Made by a program: the position numbers and the translations under genes. A stretch of 64,000 bases of DNA, taken from assembly GCA_020248785.1 (NCBI GenBank), contig JADCGX010000040.1:31944-95943 (forward strand). The letters are read 5' to 3'. This DNA is from Burkholderiales bacterium. GTDB lineage: Bacteria; Pseudomonadota; Gammaproteobacteria; Burkholderiales; Burkholderiaceae_F. Below the pieces are notes generated by a model, which was not told where the DNA came from, did not search any database, and was given only the letters and a program-made list of their open reading frames with translations. Each line of letters opens with the position of its first letter. Position 1 is the stretch's first letter. Of the stretch, positions 29,555 through 39,437 are shown in pieces.

Positions 29555-31327
29555 CTAGCGGCCACGGGCCGCGGCAAATGCGCTCTTGCGCTTGCGCAGC
29601 CCCGCGGGCATGGCGCGCCCGTTGGCGCCCGGCGCCGCTTCGCCGTCCGTGGCCGCGCTCTTTGCCTTGTTGACTTGCGTTGCTTGCTTGCGGGGCCGCC
29701 TGGCCGTGTCTTCGGGGCCCTTGGCCGCCCGCGGATTCGCCGGCTCCGGCGCCTCGCTTGTCGCGCCCTCGGCCGCGACACGATGCGACAGGTGATCGGC
29801 TGCCTGGGCCAGCGCTTCGGTCGCATCGAGCGCGCGCGCCGCGATCGCTGGCGCGGCCTGTTCGTCCCAGGGCATCAACAGCACCGCGTGCACCAGGTTC
29901 TCGAACTCCGGCGCGAAGCGGTCGATGATGGCCTGCGGGTCCTTGCACAGTTTCTTGTCGGTGATGAGCCCGAACTGCACGGCGCCGTCGTAAGACAGAA
30001 TCGACACGCCCACACCAATGTCGCCGGACTGCGGCACCCAGAACATCATCTGCTTGAGCTTGGCACCGGCCATGTAGAGCGCCTGCTGCGGCCCCGGCAC
30101 GTTGGTCATCACGGCGGTCGCCTTGCTCGCCAGCAGGTCAAGCACCTGCCTTTGCACCATGCGCGGCGCCAGCCCGGTCATGCCGAGCAGCGCCATCGCC
30201 AGGATGGGCATGTAGCCGTCCTTGAGCTGGTTCATGCGCGCATGGACTTCCAGCACGCGCTCGACCGGGTTCTCGATGCCCACCGGCAGCAGCAAGGGCA
30301 CCAGGCCGAACTTGTTGCCGAGCGTCTTGGGCTTGCCCGGGCCGCGCAGGTTAACGGGCACCATGGCACGCAGTTCGGCGCCTTCGAGGTCGTCGCCCCG
30401 ATGGAACAAGTAACCGCGGATCGCGCCAGTCGCGCAGGCCAGCAGCACGTCGTTCACCGAACAGCCCAGCGCCTTGCCAACGGCCTTCACGTCCGTGAGT
30501 GGCAAGGGTTCGTTCCAGGCGACCACCTTGGATCCGCCGGGCCGACCCTTCAGGCTGGTGTTCGTGTCGGCGTCCATCAGGGCCAGCGCGGCGATGTCCT
30601 TCGACACCTGCGTGGCGACCTTCGCGTATTCGCTCGCCGCCTCACCGGCGAGGTTCGGGTCGGCCAGCACGGCGCCGTAGGCATGCAGCACCTTGGTCGC
30701 GATGTCGCCGGTGGCGTCGATGGCCTTGACCGTGGTGCTCGTGAACGGCCGCAGAACCTGCTCCCACCACTCGCCGTCGATGCCCTTGGTGCCCTTTCGC
30801 GTGGGCAGCGGCGGATCGTCGGCGTCGGCCGACTGCGTCGTCATCGACAACAGCACGCCCACCAATGCGATGCCGTCGCCGATGCAATGGTGGATGCGCA
30901 CGATCAGCGCGTGGCCGCCATCGTAGTTCTCCACAAGATGGAACTGCCATAGCGGACGCATTGTGTCCAGTGCCTGCGCAGCGAGCGTGGCGACCAGCTT
31001 CTGCAACTCCGCCTTGCCTCCCTTGCCCGGCAGGCCGATGCGTACCAAATGGTGATCGAGGTCGAAGTCGGCGTCCGGCTCCCACCAGGCCCCGCTGGCG
31101 TCCATCACCACGCGACTACAAAACTGCGGATAGTTCAGCAGGCAGGTTTCGAGCACGCGCTTCAATCGTGGCAGATCGCAGGGACCCTCGAACAGAACCA
31201 CCCCGACGATCATCATCAGGTTGCCCGGGGCGTCCATGCGCAGCCACGCGGTGTCCACCGGCGACAAGCGGGTGCGCGCCGGCAGTAAGGACTTCAGCCG
31301 ACGCACGGCGGCAGCGGTTCGGGCCAT
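29555..31327 (-). CDS. Wax ester synthase / diacylglycerol acyltransferase with basic tail
   Basis: A 590-residue WS/DGAT family acyltransferase that would make wax esters or triacylglycerol from acyl-CoA. The catalytic motif HHCIGDG is at residues 146-152 (HHxxxDG), preceded by PLWQFHLVENYDGG. Other family blocks are LSPVDTAWLRMDAPGNLMMIVG at the N-terminus, the MVPVNLRGP block, LGNKFGLVPLLLPVG and TNVPGPQQALYMAGAKL. Known enzymes end at about 460-500 residues; this one has roughly 90 extra residues rich in Ala, Lys and Arg (RPRKQATQVNKAKSA and on), like histone-type or granule-associated tails. It faces away from an acyl-CoA-binding protein gene. Confidence 0.92.
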   Translation of the reverse strand: MARTAAAVRRLKSLLPARTRLSPVDTAWLRMDAPGNLMMIVGVVLFEGPCDLPRLKRVLETCLLNYPQFCSRVVMDASGAWWEPDADFDLDHHLVRIGLPGKGGKAELQKLVATLAAQALDTMRPLWQFHLVENYDGGHALIVRIHHCIGDGIALVGVLLSMTTQSADADDPPLPTRKGTKGIDGEWWEQVLRPFTSTTVKAIDATGDIATKVLHAYGAVLADPNLAGEAASEYAKVATQVSKDIAALALMDADTNTSLKGRPGGSKVVAWNEPLPLTDVKAVGKALGCSVNDVLLACATGAIRGYLFHRGDDLEGAELRAMVPVNLRGPGKPKTLGNKFGLVPLLLPVGIENPVERVLEVHARMNQLKDGYMPILAMALLGMTGLAPRMVQRQVLDLLASKATAVMTNVPGPQQALYMAGAKLKQMMFWVPQSGDIGVGVSILSYDGAVQFGLITDKKLCKDPQAIIDRFAPEFENLVHAVLLMPWDEQAAPAIAARALDATEALAQAADHLSHRVAAEGATSEAPEPANPRAAKGPEDTARRPRKQATQVNKAKSAATDGEAAPGANGRAMPAGLRKRKSAFAAARGR

Positions 31328-31453
31328 GGTGTCTTCCTCGTGCGGCGCCGGTCGTCGTACCTGCCATGGCGGCGCTCTCGAATGGGGAACCTATGATAGC
31401 TTCGCGACAGAGCAGCGCACGCTGCCTCGATCACAACGACGCGGAGACCTGAG

Positions 31454-31711
31454 ATGAGCGATTTGAAGACCAAGTTCGAGCAAGCCGTGGCCAGTTCGAA
31501 GACCCTGCCCGACCGCCCGGACAATCAAACGCTGCTCAAGCTTTACGCCCTGTACAAGCAGGCCACCAGTGGCGACGTCGAAGGCAAGCGCCCGGGCTTC
31601 ACCGACATGGTGGGCCGCGCCAAGTGGGACGCGTGGAACGAACTGAAGGGCACCGGCGCCGACGATGCGATGACGCAGTACATCGCGCTGATCGACGACC
31701 TCAAGGGTTGA
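31454..31711 (+). CDS. Acyl-CoA-binding protein
   Basis: An 85-residue ACBP, a four-helix protein that binds medium- and long-chain acyl-CoA esters and delivers them to acyltransferases. The signature is complete: LLKLYALYKQATSGD, GKRPGFTDMVGRAKWDAWNELKG and a final YIALIDDL. A purine-rich GGAGA lies ahead of the ATG and a possible -10 (TATGAT at 31392-31397) sits 57 bases upstream. Divergent arrangement with the WS/DGAT gene suggests shared use of acyl-CoA for storage-lipid synthesis. Confidence 0.95.
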   Translation: MSDLKTKFEQAVASSKTLPDRPDNQTLLKLYALYKQATSGDVEGKRPGFTDMVGRAKWDAWNELKGTGADDAMTQYIALIDDLKG

Positions 31712-31757
31712 GGCGCCGGCCCGGCAGGCCGCGGGCGGCGGCTGCAGCAACGAAGGG

Positions 31758-32591
31758 CTACTTCTTCCCGGTGGCCTGCTGATAGAGCGGCAGCACGCGC
31801 GCCGAGTACTCCTGCAGGTCGCGAATGCGGCTGTCGTTCGATGGGTGGGTGGACAGCCACTGTGGCGGCGCGCCGCCGCCACTGGCGGCACCCATTTTCT
31901 GCCACAGCGTGATCGCCGCGCGCGGGTCATAGCCGGCACGCGCGGCCAACTCCACCCCAATCCGGTCCGACTCCTGCTCGTTCTCGCGTGAGTTGGGCAG
32001 CACGAACATCGCCTGCCCGAACATGCCGCCGAGGTCAGCCGCGCCCTGGCCATAGAGCGCGCCCAGCACCGCGGCGCCCAGCTGCACGGGCGCCGCGCGT
32101 GCCATGCGCTCGCGCGCGTGCTCGCGCAGTGCGTGCGCGATCTCATGCCCCATCACCGCGGCCAGCTCGTCATCGGTGATCTTCAGCTTCTCGATGAGCC
32201 CGGTGTACACGGCGATCTTGCCGCCCGGCATGCACCAGGCGTTCACCTGGTCGGAGCTCAGCACGTTGACTTCCCATTGCCAGCGCGGCGCATCGTCACG
32301 GAACACCGCCGTGTGCGGCGTCAGCCGCTGCGCGATCGCCCGCACGCGCTCGACCTGCTTCGGATCGCGATTCAACGCGCTTTTCTTGTTGGCCTGGGCA
32401 AGGATCTGCGCATACTGCTGACGCGCCGTTGCGTCGATCTGCGCGGCTGACGGCGCCAGCGGCGACATCGTCTGCTTGCGATCCACCCCCACGACCCCAC
32501 CGCGCGTGGTCTGCACGGTCTGACAGCCCGTGATGAGCAGCGCGACCAGAAAGCCGGCCCAGGCGAGCCGGCGCTTGCTCAGCTTGAACAT
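31758..32591 (-). CDS. M48 family metalloprotease lipoprotein
   Basis: A 277-residue zinc protease of the M48 family (BepA/LoiP/YcaL-like), probably attached to the inner leaflet of the outer membrane. The lipobox LLITGC places the lipidated Cys at residue 23. The zinc site is HEIAH (149-153), followed by ALREHARERM, and the third ligand lies in ENEQESDRIGVELAARAGYDP. Members degrade or help assemble outer-membrane proteins. ATG 32591 is chosen because it gives the signal peptide; a longer upstream frame overlaps the MFS gene. Third gene in aroC-MFS-M48, 20 bases after the MFS stop. Confidence 0.93.
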   Translation of the reverse strand: MFKLSKRRLAWAGFLVALLITGCQTVQTTRGGVVGVDRKQTMSPLAPSAAQIDATARQQYAQILAQANKKSALNRDPKQVERVRAIAQRLTPHTAVFRDDAPRWQWEVNVLSSDQVNAWCMPGGKIAVYTGLIEKLKITDDELAAVMGHEIAHALREHARERMARAAPVQLGAAVLGALYGQGAADLGGMFGQAMFVLPNSRENEQESDRIGVELAARAGYDPRAAITLWQKMGAASGGGAPPQWLSTHPSNDSRIRDLQEYSARVLPLYQQATGKK

Positions 32592-32611
32592 GCGCACACT
32601 CCTGCGAAGAA

Positions 32612-33793
32612 CTACGCCAGCGCCGGCTGCCCAGCGATGCGGTCGAAGCGCCGCGCGCGCTGCACGGCGAGGAAACCGGCGAGCGATGCCAGGCTGCTTG
32701 ACCAGAACGCGGCCGACGGCCCGACGCCACTCCACAGCGAAGCAGCAACCAGGCTGCCCGTCGTGCCGCCAACGCCATAGCCGATGCTGATGTACAGCGC
32801 CTGTCCACGCGCCGCCGCCGCCCCCGGGAACCATTGCTGCACGGTGAGGATGCTCGCGGAATGGTGCACGGCGAAGGTGGCTGCATGCAGCAGCTGCGCG
32901 AAGAGCAGGATGAGCCACCAGTCGGCCAGCTCCGCGATCAGCGCAAAGCGCACGGCCGCCAGCACGAAACTCGCAGCGAGCAGGTTGAACGCGCCGAAGC
33001 GCTTGAAGATCGGGCCCTGCGAGAAGAAAAAGGCGATCTCGATCAGCACGCCGACCACCCAGTAGACGCCGATGACGGTCTTGCTGTAGCCGAGCTGCGA
33101 CAGGTAGAGCGAGAAGTACGTGTACAGCGCCCCGTGCGCAAACACCATCAGCGCGGCCGAGACAAAGAACCAGCGCACTCTCGGCTCAGCAAGGCGGGCC
33201 CGTACCGACACGGGCACCCGCTGCGCCTCGGGCGCATGCCGGTCATGCACGCGCCACGCGGCCCAGGCCGAGACCGCCAGCAAAATGAGGCCGAGCACCG
33301 GCTGCCATTGAATGCCCGCCAGATCGAACAGGGGCCCGCAGGCCAGCACCAGCGCGATGAACCCGATCGAGCCGAAGGCACGCAACCGGCCGTAGCGGCT
33401 GGCGGCCAGCGGATCGCCGCGCAAGCGCGTGGCGACGATCGCCTCCGCCACCGGCATCTGCGCCGTGATGAAGAAGTTCACCGCGAACATCACCGCGAAC
33501 ACGAAGACGAAACCGCCCGGCAGAAAGATCGGCGCGAACGCCAGACAGGCGGCCACCGCCGTCCAGCGCAAGATCGCCAACCGATGCGACGAGCGATCCG
33601 CCAGGTAGCCCCACAGGTTCGGGCCGACCAGGCGCATGCCCTGCATCATCGCCAGCACCACGCCGATCTCGAACGCGCTCAGCCCGCGCTGCTCGAGGTA
33701 CAGCGGAAAGTAAGGCGCGAAGACACCCGCCGTGGCGAAGTAAGTGCCAAAAACCGCACCGAGCCGCCAGTCGAACGGCCGTGCCTCACTCAT
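32612..33793 (-). CDS. MFS transporter, PPP/HcaT-like (MFS_1-like)
   Basis: A 393-residue major facilitator superfamily protein with about twelve hydrophobic segments. It resembles the phenyl-propionate permease group: an early [32 protein letters not shown], then [16 protein letters not shown] (motif A-type loop), and in the second half [18 protein letters not shown]. The substrate is unknown. The ATG at 33793 overlaps the last codons of aroC by eight bases, so the two are translationally coupled. Confidence 0.88.
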   Translation of the reverse strand: MSEARPFDWRLGAVFGTYFATAGVFAPYFPLYLEQRGLSAFEIGVVLAMMQGMRLVGPNLWGYLADRSSHRLAILRWTAVAACLAFAPIFLPGGFVFVFAVMFAVNFFITAQMPVAEAIVATRLRGDPLAASRYGRLRAFGSIGFIALVLACGPLFDLAGIQWQPVLGLILLAVSAWAAWRVHDRHAPEAQRVPVSVRARLAEPRVRWFFVSAALMVFAHGALYTYFSLYLSQLGYSKTVIGVYWVVGVLIEIAFFFSQGPIFKRFGAFNLLAASFVLAAVRFALIAELADWWLILLFAQLLHAATFAVHHSASILTVQQWFPGAAAARGQALYISIGYGVGGTTGSLVAASLWSGVGPSAAFWSSSLASLAGFLAVQRARRFDRIAGQPALA

Positions 33794-34892
33794 CCGGCGC
33801 GGATCCCGCAATCGGCGGCGCGGTGTGCACCACATCGCCGTTTTGCGCTCGATGCGCCAGCGCATGGTCGATCAGCACCAGCGCAAGCATGGCCTCGGCA
33901 ATCGGCGTGGCGCGGATCCCCACACAGGGATCATGACGGCCATGCGTCTCGACCAGCACGGGCGCGTTGTTCTGGTTGATCGAGCGGCGCGGCAGCCGGA
34001 TGCTCGAGGTCGGCTTGATCGCGATCGAGACCTCCAGGTCCTGCCCGGTCGAGATGCCGCCCAGTACGCCACCGGCATGGTTGCTCGCAAAGCCAGCGGG
34101 CAGCAGTTCGTCGCCGTGTTCGCTGCCCTTTTCGGTGACGCTCGCAAAGCCGCTGCCGATCTCCACGCCCTTGACCGCGTTGATGCCCATCATCGCGTAG
34201 GCGATGTCGGCATCGAGCTTGTCGAACAGCGGGCTGCCGAGCCCGACCGGCACGCCACTGGCCGTCACGCGCAGGCGCGCGCCGCACGAATCGCCGCTCT
34301 TGCGCAGGCGGTCCATGGCGGCCTCGAGCTCGGGCACGATGGCCGCGTTGGGCGCAAAGAACGGGTTCGTCTCGACGTCCTCCCAGCGCGCGAACGGGAT
34401 CGCGATCTCGCCCAAGTGCTGCAGGTGGCCTCGCACCACAGTGCCGAACTGCTCGCGCAACCACTTCTTGGCGACTGCCCCGGCAGCCACCATCGGGGCC
34501 GTCAGACGCGCCGAGGAGCGCCCGCCGCCGCGCGGGTCGCGCAGGCCGTACTTGCGCCAGTAGGTGTAGTCGGCGTGGCCCGGCCGAAAGGTGTCGACGA
34601 GGTCGTCGTAGTCCTTGCTCTTCTGGTCCTCGTTGCGGATCAGCAGCGCGATGGGAGATCCCGTCGTCTTGCCCTGGTAGACACCGGAGAGAATCTCCAC
34701 GCGGTCGCCTTCGCGCCGCTGGGTGACGTGGCGCGAGGTACCGGGCTTGCGGCGATCCAGGTCGGGCTGCATGTCCTCCGGCGCGAGAGCAAGCCCCGGC
34801 GGACAGCCGTCGATCACGCAGCCGATGGCCGGCCCATGAGATTCACCGTAGTTGGTGACGCAAAAGAACCGCCCGAACGTGGAACCAGACAT
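33786..34892 (-). CDS. aroC: Chorismate synthase
   Basis: AroC (368 residues) makes chorismate from EPSP, the last step of the shikimate pathway, using reduced FMN. Signatures: [18 protein letters not shown] at the N-terminus, [40 protein letters not shown] and the C-terminal [23 protein letters not shown]. All three classic chorismate-synthase signature regions are intact. First gene of the aroC-MFS-M48 run. Confidence 0.97.
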   Translation of the reverse strand: MSGSTFGRFFCVTNYGESHGPAIGCVIDGCPPGLALAPEDMQPDLDRRKPGTSRHVTQRREGDRVEILSGVYQGKTTGSPIALLIRNEDQKSKDYDDLVDTFRPGHADYTYWRKYGLRDPRGGGRSSARLTAPMVAAGAVAKKWLREQFGTVVRGHLQHLGEIAIPFARWEDVETNPFFAPNAAIVPELEAAMDRLRKSGDSCGARLRVTASGVPVGLGSPLFDKLDADIAYAMMGINAVKGVEIGSGFASVTEKGSEHGDELLPAGFASNHAGGVLGGISTGQDLEVSIAIKPTSSIRLPRRSINQNNAPVLVETHGRHDPCVGIRATPIAEAMLALVLIDHALAHRAQNGDVVHTAPPIAGSAPDE

Positions 34893-35013
34893 AGACCGAT
34901 GTTAGTGGAAGCGGCGGGGACCCAGTGCGCAAGGAAGCCTTGCACGTGTCACGGCACCCCGGGCCGCGGTCGGACGCGTCGCAACGTCAGGGGTCGACGC
35001 CGGCGCCCGGCCG

Positions 35014-36204
35014 CTAAAGGTACGTCTCCCCAATCCTCACGCTCGGCGCATGGCCGACATATGCCCACTTGTCCTCCAGCCACGCCCGCCCGGTGTCGCG
35101 GCCGAGCTCGAAGAGTTGCTGCAGGAACGCCGGCGCGGTGTTGTACTTGCTGCTCGCGCCGAAGCGCTTCATCTCCTCCTCGGCGCTGGCCACGTGCAGC
35201 CACACTTTCTTGTAGCGCTTCGGATCGAGGCGGTTCTCCGCCAGCAGCCGCTGCACGAAGTCGATCGCGCGCAGTTCGTGCATCAGCGAGGCGTTGAAGC
35301 TGATCTCGTTGATGCGCTCGGCGATCTCCTGCGCGCTCTCGGGCACCTCCTCACGTCGCAGCGGGTTGATCTGTACCAGCAGCAGGTCACGGCTGCGCGT
35401 GGCGTAAAACAGCGGCCACAGCGCAGGATTGCCCATGTAGCCGCCATCCCAGTGGAAGTCGTTCTCCTGCTCGGTCTTGACCTGCACGGCGTGAAAGGCA
35501 AACGGCAGGCAGGCCGAAGCCAGCAGCATGTCGAGCTTCAGTTCCGAGTCACGGAACACCCGCAGGCGGCCCGTGCGCGCGTTGGTAGCGAAGACGAAGA
35601 GATTGAACGGCGAGAGCTCGCGCAAGCGCGCGAAGTCGACGCTGTGCTCGAGCACGCTGCGCAGCGGGTTGTGATTGAAGGGGTTGAGCTGGTAGGGCGA
35701 GAACAGGCGCGACACCAGATCCATCCACAGGAACACCGGATTGTTGCCAAGGCTGTGCGCCATGCCGACCCGGGCGGCGTTCAGCGAGAACACGCTGGGC
35801 TGGCGGCCGATGGATTCCCAGAACGCACGCAAGGCCTCGCGCGCCGCCTCGCGCGGGTCCGGCCCGGCCGCCAGGACGTCGAGCCAGCCATCGGCCAGCA
35901 CGACCGCGTTCATCGCGCCCGCGCTAGCGACCGTGACGCCTTCGAAGTCGAGCCGACCATCTTCGAGCAGCGCGTCGAGCACGCCCCAGGTGTAGGCCCC
36001 GTGCGAGCCGACGCCCTGCAGGGCGATGTTGACGGTCTTCTTGTCGGACGCACCGGAGCGGCGGGTGGCCTGCGCCGCGTTCGATGCGGCGTTCGATGTG
36101 GCGTTCGTCATGGCTTTCGCTTCGGCCTTCGCAGCCGCCGCTGCACTGGCCTTGGCAGGCCGCTGGGGGGCCCTCTTCCTCACGCCACGCACGTCCTCGC
36201 TCAC
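35014..36204 (-). CDS. Patatin-like phospholipase with altered active-site glycines
   Basis: A 396-residue patatin-domain protein. The expected oxyanion-hole block GGGSHG reads GVGSHG (residues 64-69), and the nucleophile elbow G-T-S-A-G reads V-A-S-A-G (Ser94). The catalytic Asp is present in FHWDGGYMGNPAL. Both glycine changes are unusual, so activity is uncertain. The C-terminal part (ending ASSKYNTAPAFLQQLFELGR...) resembles the DUF3734 extension of this subfamily. The start GTG 36204 overlaps the stop of the upstream gene (GTGA); ATG 36111 is an alternative. Between them lies an Ala/Lys-rich stretch and three imperfect 12-base tandem repeats at about 36077-36112. Coupling to LplT-PlsC suggests phospholipid turnover. 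Confidence 0.82.
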   Translation of the reverse strand: MSEDVRGVRKRAPQRPAKASAAAAAKAEAKAMTNATSNAASNAAQATRRSGASDKKTVNIALQGVGSHGAYTWGVLDALLEDGRLDFEGVTVASAGAMNAVVLADGWLDVLAAGPDPREAAREALRAFWESIGRQPSVFSLNAARVGMAHSLGNNPVFLWMDLVSRLFSPYQLNPFNHNPLRSVLEHSVDFARLRELSPFNLFVFATNARTGRLRVFRDSELKLDMLLASACLPFAFHAVQVKTEQENDFHWDGGYMGNPALWPLFYATRSRDLLLVQINPLRREEVPESAQEIAERINEISFNASLMHELRAIDFVQRLLAENRLDPKRYKKVWLHVASAEEEMKRFGASSKYNTAPAFLQQLFELGRDTGRAWLEDKWAYVGHAPSVRIGETYL

Positions 36205-38141
36205 CTCCACTCGCCCCGAAGTTGCACCACGACCTCCTGCAATGCCGCCGGGCTGGCTTGAGCGGCCGGCACCGGCGCGGCAACCTTGATACCGATGCGC
36301 GAACGCATCCCGCGCCGGAACGGCCGCGTCATCGCACGCCCACCCATGCGAGAGAAGAACGAGCCCCACAGGCCCTGCAGCGCGCACGGGACCACCGGCA
36401 CCGGATCGTTTTCCAGGATGCGCGTGATGCCGGGCCGGAACGGATAGACCTCGCCGGTGTCGGTGATGCGGCCCTCGGGAAAGATGCAGACGAGCTGGCC
36501 ATCGCGCAGTTCGTCCGACACCCGCGCGAAGGCACGCTCGACCAACGCCCGGTCCTTCTTGGCCGATGTGATCGGGATCGCCTTGGCCTGGCGGAACAGC
36601 CAGGACAGCACCGGGATACGGAAAATGCCCAGGTCCATGACGAAGCGGATCGGCCGCGGGCTCATTGCCATCAGCACCAGCGCATCGACGAAGCTGACAT
36701 GGTTGGCGACCACCACGGCCGCGCCCTCGGCCGGCAGGTGCTCGGTGCCGCGCTTGTCGATGCGGTACATCACGTTGACGAGCAGCCAGGACAGGAACCG
36801 CAGCAGGAACTCCGGCACCAGCATGAAGATGTAAATGGCCACCAGCGCATTGAGCAGCGCCGTGAGCAGGAACAGCTGCGGAATGCTCAGTTGCAGCGGA
36901 CCCAGGGCGAGTGCGGCCAGGCCAGCGGCGAGGATGAGGAACAGCGCGTTGAGGATGTTGTTGGCGGCGACGACGCGGGCCTTGTGCGTGGCCGCCGCGC
37001 GGGTCTGGATCAGGGAGTAAAGCGGCACGCTGTAGAAGCCACTGAAGGTCGACAGCAGGAACAGATCCACCAGCACGCGCCAGTGCCCGCCGTGGGCAAG
37101 GAAGGCGCCGACGCTTTGGCCTTGGGCCACCGGCAGGCCGCGCACCGCGAAGACCAGGTCGACCGTGAAGACGGTCATGCCGATCGCGCCAAACGGCACC
37201 AAGCCGATCTCCACCTGCCGCCGCGACATCTTCTCGCACAGCAGGCTCCCCAAGCCGACACCGATCGAGAACACCGCGAGTAGCAGCGTCGCCACGCCCG
37301 GATCGCCGCCCAGCGTCTTCTGAGCGAACTGCGGAAACTGGGTGAGAAACACTGCGCCGAAAAACCACAGCCACGAGATGCCGAGCAGCGAGAGAAACAC
37401 GGCACGGTCGCGCCGCGCGACCTGCACCGTGGCCCAGGTCACGCGGAACGGGTTCCAGTCGATGGCCAGCGCGGGATCGGATGGCCGCCCCGACGGAATG
37501 GCCATGCTCGTCAGCCAGCCGCCCACCGCCAGCAGCAGACACACCGCCGCAGCCTGCACGTTGCCATTGGGGCCCACGTTGATCAGGCTGCCGGCGACCA
37601 TCGTCCCGAGCAGGATCGCGAGGAAAGTGCCCATTTCCACCAGGCCATTGCCGCCGACGATCTCCCGCGGCCGCAGCACCTGCGGCAGATAGGCGTACTT
37701 CACCGGGCCGAACAGCGTGGAATGCAGGCCCATGAGAAAGGTGCACGCGAGCAGAATCGGAAAGCTGTGCGCCCAGAAGCCATAGGCGCCCAGCAGCATG
37801 ATCCCCACCTCGAGCGCCTTGACCAGGCGCATGAGACGCGCCTTGTCGATCTTGTCGGCAAGCTGGCCGCTGGTGGCCGAGAACAGCAAAAACGGCAGGA
37901 TGAACAGGGCCGCGATCAGGTTGACCGCAAGCGCCGGATCCAGCGTCGTGTACTCGGTCGCCTTGTAGGTGACGAGCAACGTGAAGGCGTACTTGAAGAG
38001 GTTGTCGTTGGCCGCGCCGAGGAACTGCGTGGCGAAGAACGGCGCAAAGCGGCGCTGCGTGAGCAAGGCGAACTGGCCGTGCTCGTCCCCGGCGTTGGCT
38101 TGCGCGCCCGCCATCGTCGGCCGTGCTGCCGCGCCCTGCAT
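36201..38141 (-). CDS. Fused lysophospholipid transporter (LplT-like) / 1-acylglycerol-phosphate acyltransferase (PlsC-like)
   Basis: A 646-residue two-part membrane protein. The first about 420 residues are an MFS transporter like LplT (RRFAPFFATQFLGAANDNLFKYAF, then LFGPVKYAYLPQVL), which flips lysophospholipids inward. The C-terminal domain is a PlsC-type acyltransferase with NHVSFVDAL (the N-H-x4-D motif) and FPEGRITDTG. It corresponds to the E. coli lplT-aas pair, but without the AMP-ligase domain of Aas. Together they should import and re-acylate lysophospholipids. ATG 38141 lies just after the amidohydrolase stop; ATG 38114 is an alternative. The stop overlaps the patatin-like gene. 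Confidence 0.9.
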   Translation of the reverse strand: MQGAAARPTMAGAQANAGDEHGQFALLTQRRFAPFFATQFLGAANDNLFKYAFTLLVTYKATEYTTLDPALAVNLIAALFILPFLLFSATSGQLADKIDKARLMRLVKALEVGIMLLGAYGFWAHSFPILLACTFLMGLHSTLFGPVKYAYLPQVLRPREIVGGNGLVEMGTFLAILLGTMVAGSLINVGPNGNVQAAAVCLLLAVGGWLTSMAIPSGRPSDPALAIDWNPFRVTWATVQVARRDRAVFLSLLGISWLWFFGAVFLTQFPQFAQKTLGGDPGVATLLLAVFSIGVGLGSLLCEKMSRRQVEIGLVPFGAIGMTVFTVDLVFAVRGLPVAQGQSVGAFLAHGGHWRVLVDLFLLSTFSGFYSVPLYSLIQTRAAATHKARVVAANNILNALFLILAAGLAALALGPLQLSIPQLFLLTALLNALVAIYIFMLVPEFLLRFLSWLLVNVMYRIDKRGTEHLPAEGAAVVVANHVSFVDALVLMAMSPRPIRFVMDLGIFRIPVLSWLFRQAKAIPITSAKKDRALVERAFARVSDELRDGQLVCIFPEGRITDTGEVYPFRPGITRILENDPVPVVPCALQGLWGSFFSRMGGRAMTRPFRRGMRSRIGIKVAAPVPAAQASPAALQEVVVQLRGEWR

Positions 38142-38142
38142 G

Positions 38143-39437
38143 TCACTGTCCGGCACTGTCTTGCACTCCCTTCGCGCGCTGTTGTTCGCGCGCTCGGCCA
38201 GGCGTCGTGGCATCGAAGAACGGCCGCGTATGAAAGGCCGCCACGCCGAGCCGAGCGCCATCCACGGCCAGCCGGCGCTTGAGCACGAACTCGAACAGCA
38301 GCGGACTGTGCGGGCGGATGCGCCGCAGCACCTCGGCATCGCGCGCATCGAGCATCCCGGCGTCCACGTAGCGATCCAGCGTGTAGACGAGGCCGATGCC
38401 CGGGAGCGGATAGTCCGAGCCATGCAGCAGGCGGTGATGCCACTCGCTGCGGGCGATGAGCTCACGCCGCACTTCGAGCGTCCGATTGCGCTGGAGCACC
38501 GCCGAGATGTCGGCAAGCAGCAGCCGCTCGAACTGCGGCTCGCGCAGCAGCCGCTGCGTGAGGTCGAACGAGCGCACGGTCGGCCCCGCCTCGCCGCCGG
38601 CGTCCAGATCCCGCGCCTGGCCCAGGCTCGCCGCGTGCGCGACCACGACCCGCACGCCCTGCTCCAGCGGCTGTCGCACCAGCAGCGGATTGTTGAAGGC
38701 ATGCTGGCGCGCGCCCGGCGCGGCCAGTTCCTCGCCACATTGAATGATGAGCGGCAGCTTCAGGCGACGCAGCGCGGCATAGAACGGCTCCACGCGCCTG
38801 GCGGCCGGGTCGATGTTCATCGACGAGGGCAACCACTTGACGGCACGCGCGCCTGCTGCCGCCGCCTTCTGCAGGCGCTCCAGCGCATCGGGCCGATACG
38901 GGTGGACCGAGGCGACCCACTCGAAGTGCTCCGGGTACGTCTTGGCCACCGCAGCGGCGTAGGCATTGGGCGTGTAAAAGGTCGAGTGCTCGGGCCGCTC
39001 GATGCCCTCATCGTCGACCGCGAAGTCGAAGGCGAACAGCATCATCTTGAAACCGGGCGGCGCGCTTGCAGCAGCACGCGCATGCGCTCGACGTCGCGGC
39101 GATCCACCGCGCCCGCCGGTGCATCGTCCACACAGGCCGCCGCCATCATCACGCGCCGACGGATCTTCTCCACCGGCGCCAGCCAGCTCTCGGAATCCGG
39201 ATGCACATAGGCGCCGGAGTCCCCGTCGCCGGTCCCCACCGGGTGCGCGTGCGCTTCCCACAGCAAGTCCGGTTGCAGGCCGTCGAACGCGGCGGCGATG
39301 AGCTCATGCCGTGCCAGCTCGGGCGGCAGCGGCTGCAGGCAGCTGGCAGCGCTCGCCTCGGCACGCGTGAACGCGGCCGCGAACGGGCCCATGCAACACA
39401 GGTGGAGGAAGCCGCGACGCGTCAACATGGCGCGCAT
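38143..39437 (-). pseudogene. Tat-exported amidohydrolase (amidohydrolase_2 type), frameshifted
   Basis: Two overlapping minus-strand frames together make one metal-dependent hydrolase. The first starts at ATG 39437 (or 39428) with a Tat signal (LTRRGFLHL), then the metal-binding EAHAHPVG, and runs to ERMRVLLQA before drifting into RRPVSR and a stop at 39042. The second frame picks up at about 39064 with APPGFKMMLFAFDF and continues as a TIM-barrel amidohydrolase (AVKWLPSSMNIDP, VVVAHAASLG, LLHGSDYPLPG) to the stop at 38143. One missing base in the G/C-rich stretch near 39058-39070 explains the break. If real, the enzyme is inactive; if a sequencing error, it is an exported hydrolase of unknown substrate. 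Confidence 0.82.

Noticed and set aside
36077..36112. Phase-variable repeat in the patatin-like gene
   Set aside because: Three imperfect 12-base units keep the reading frame when gained or lost, so they cannot switch the gene on and off.
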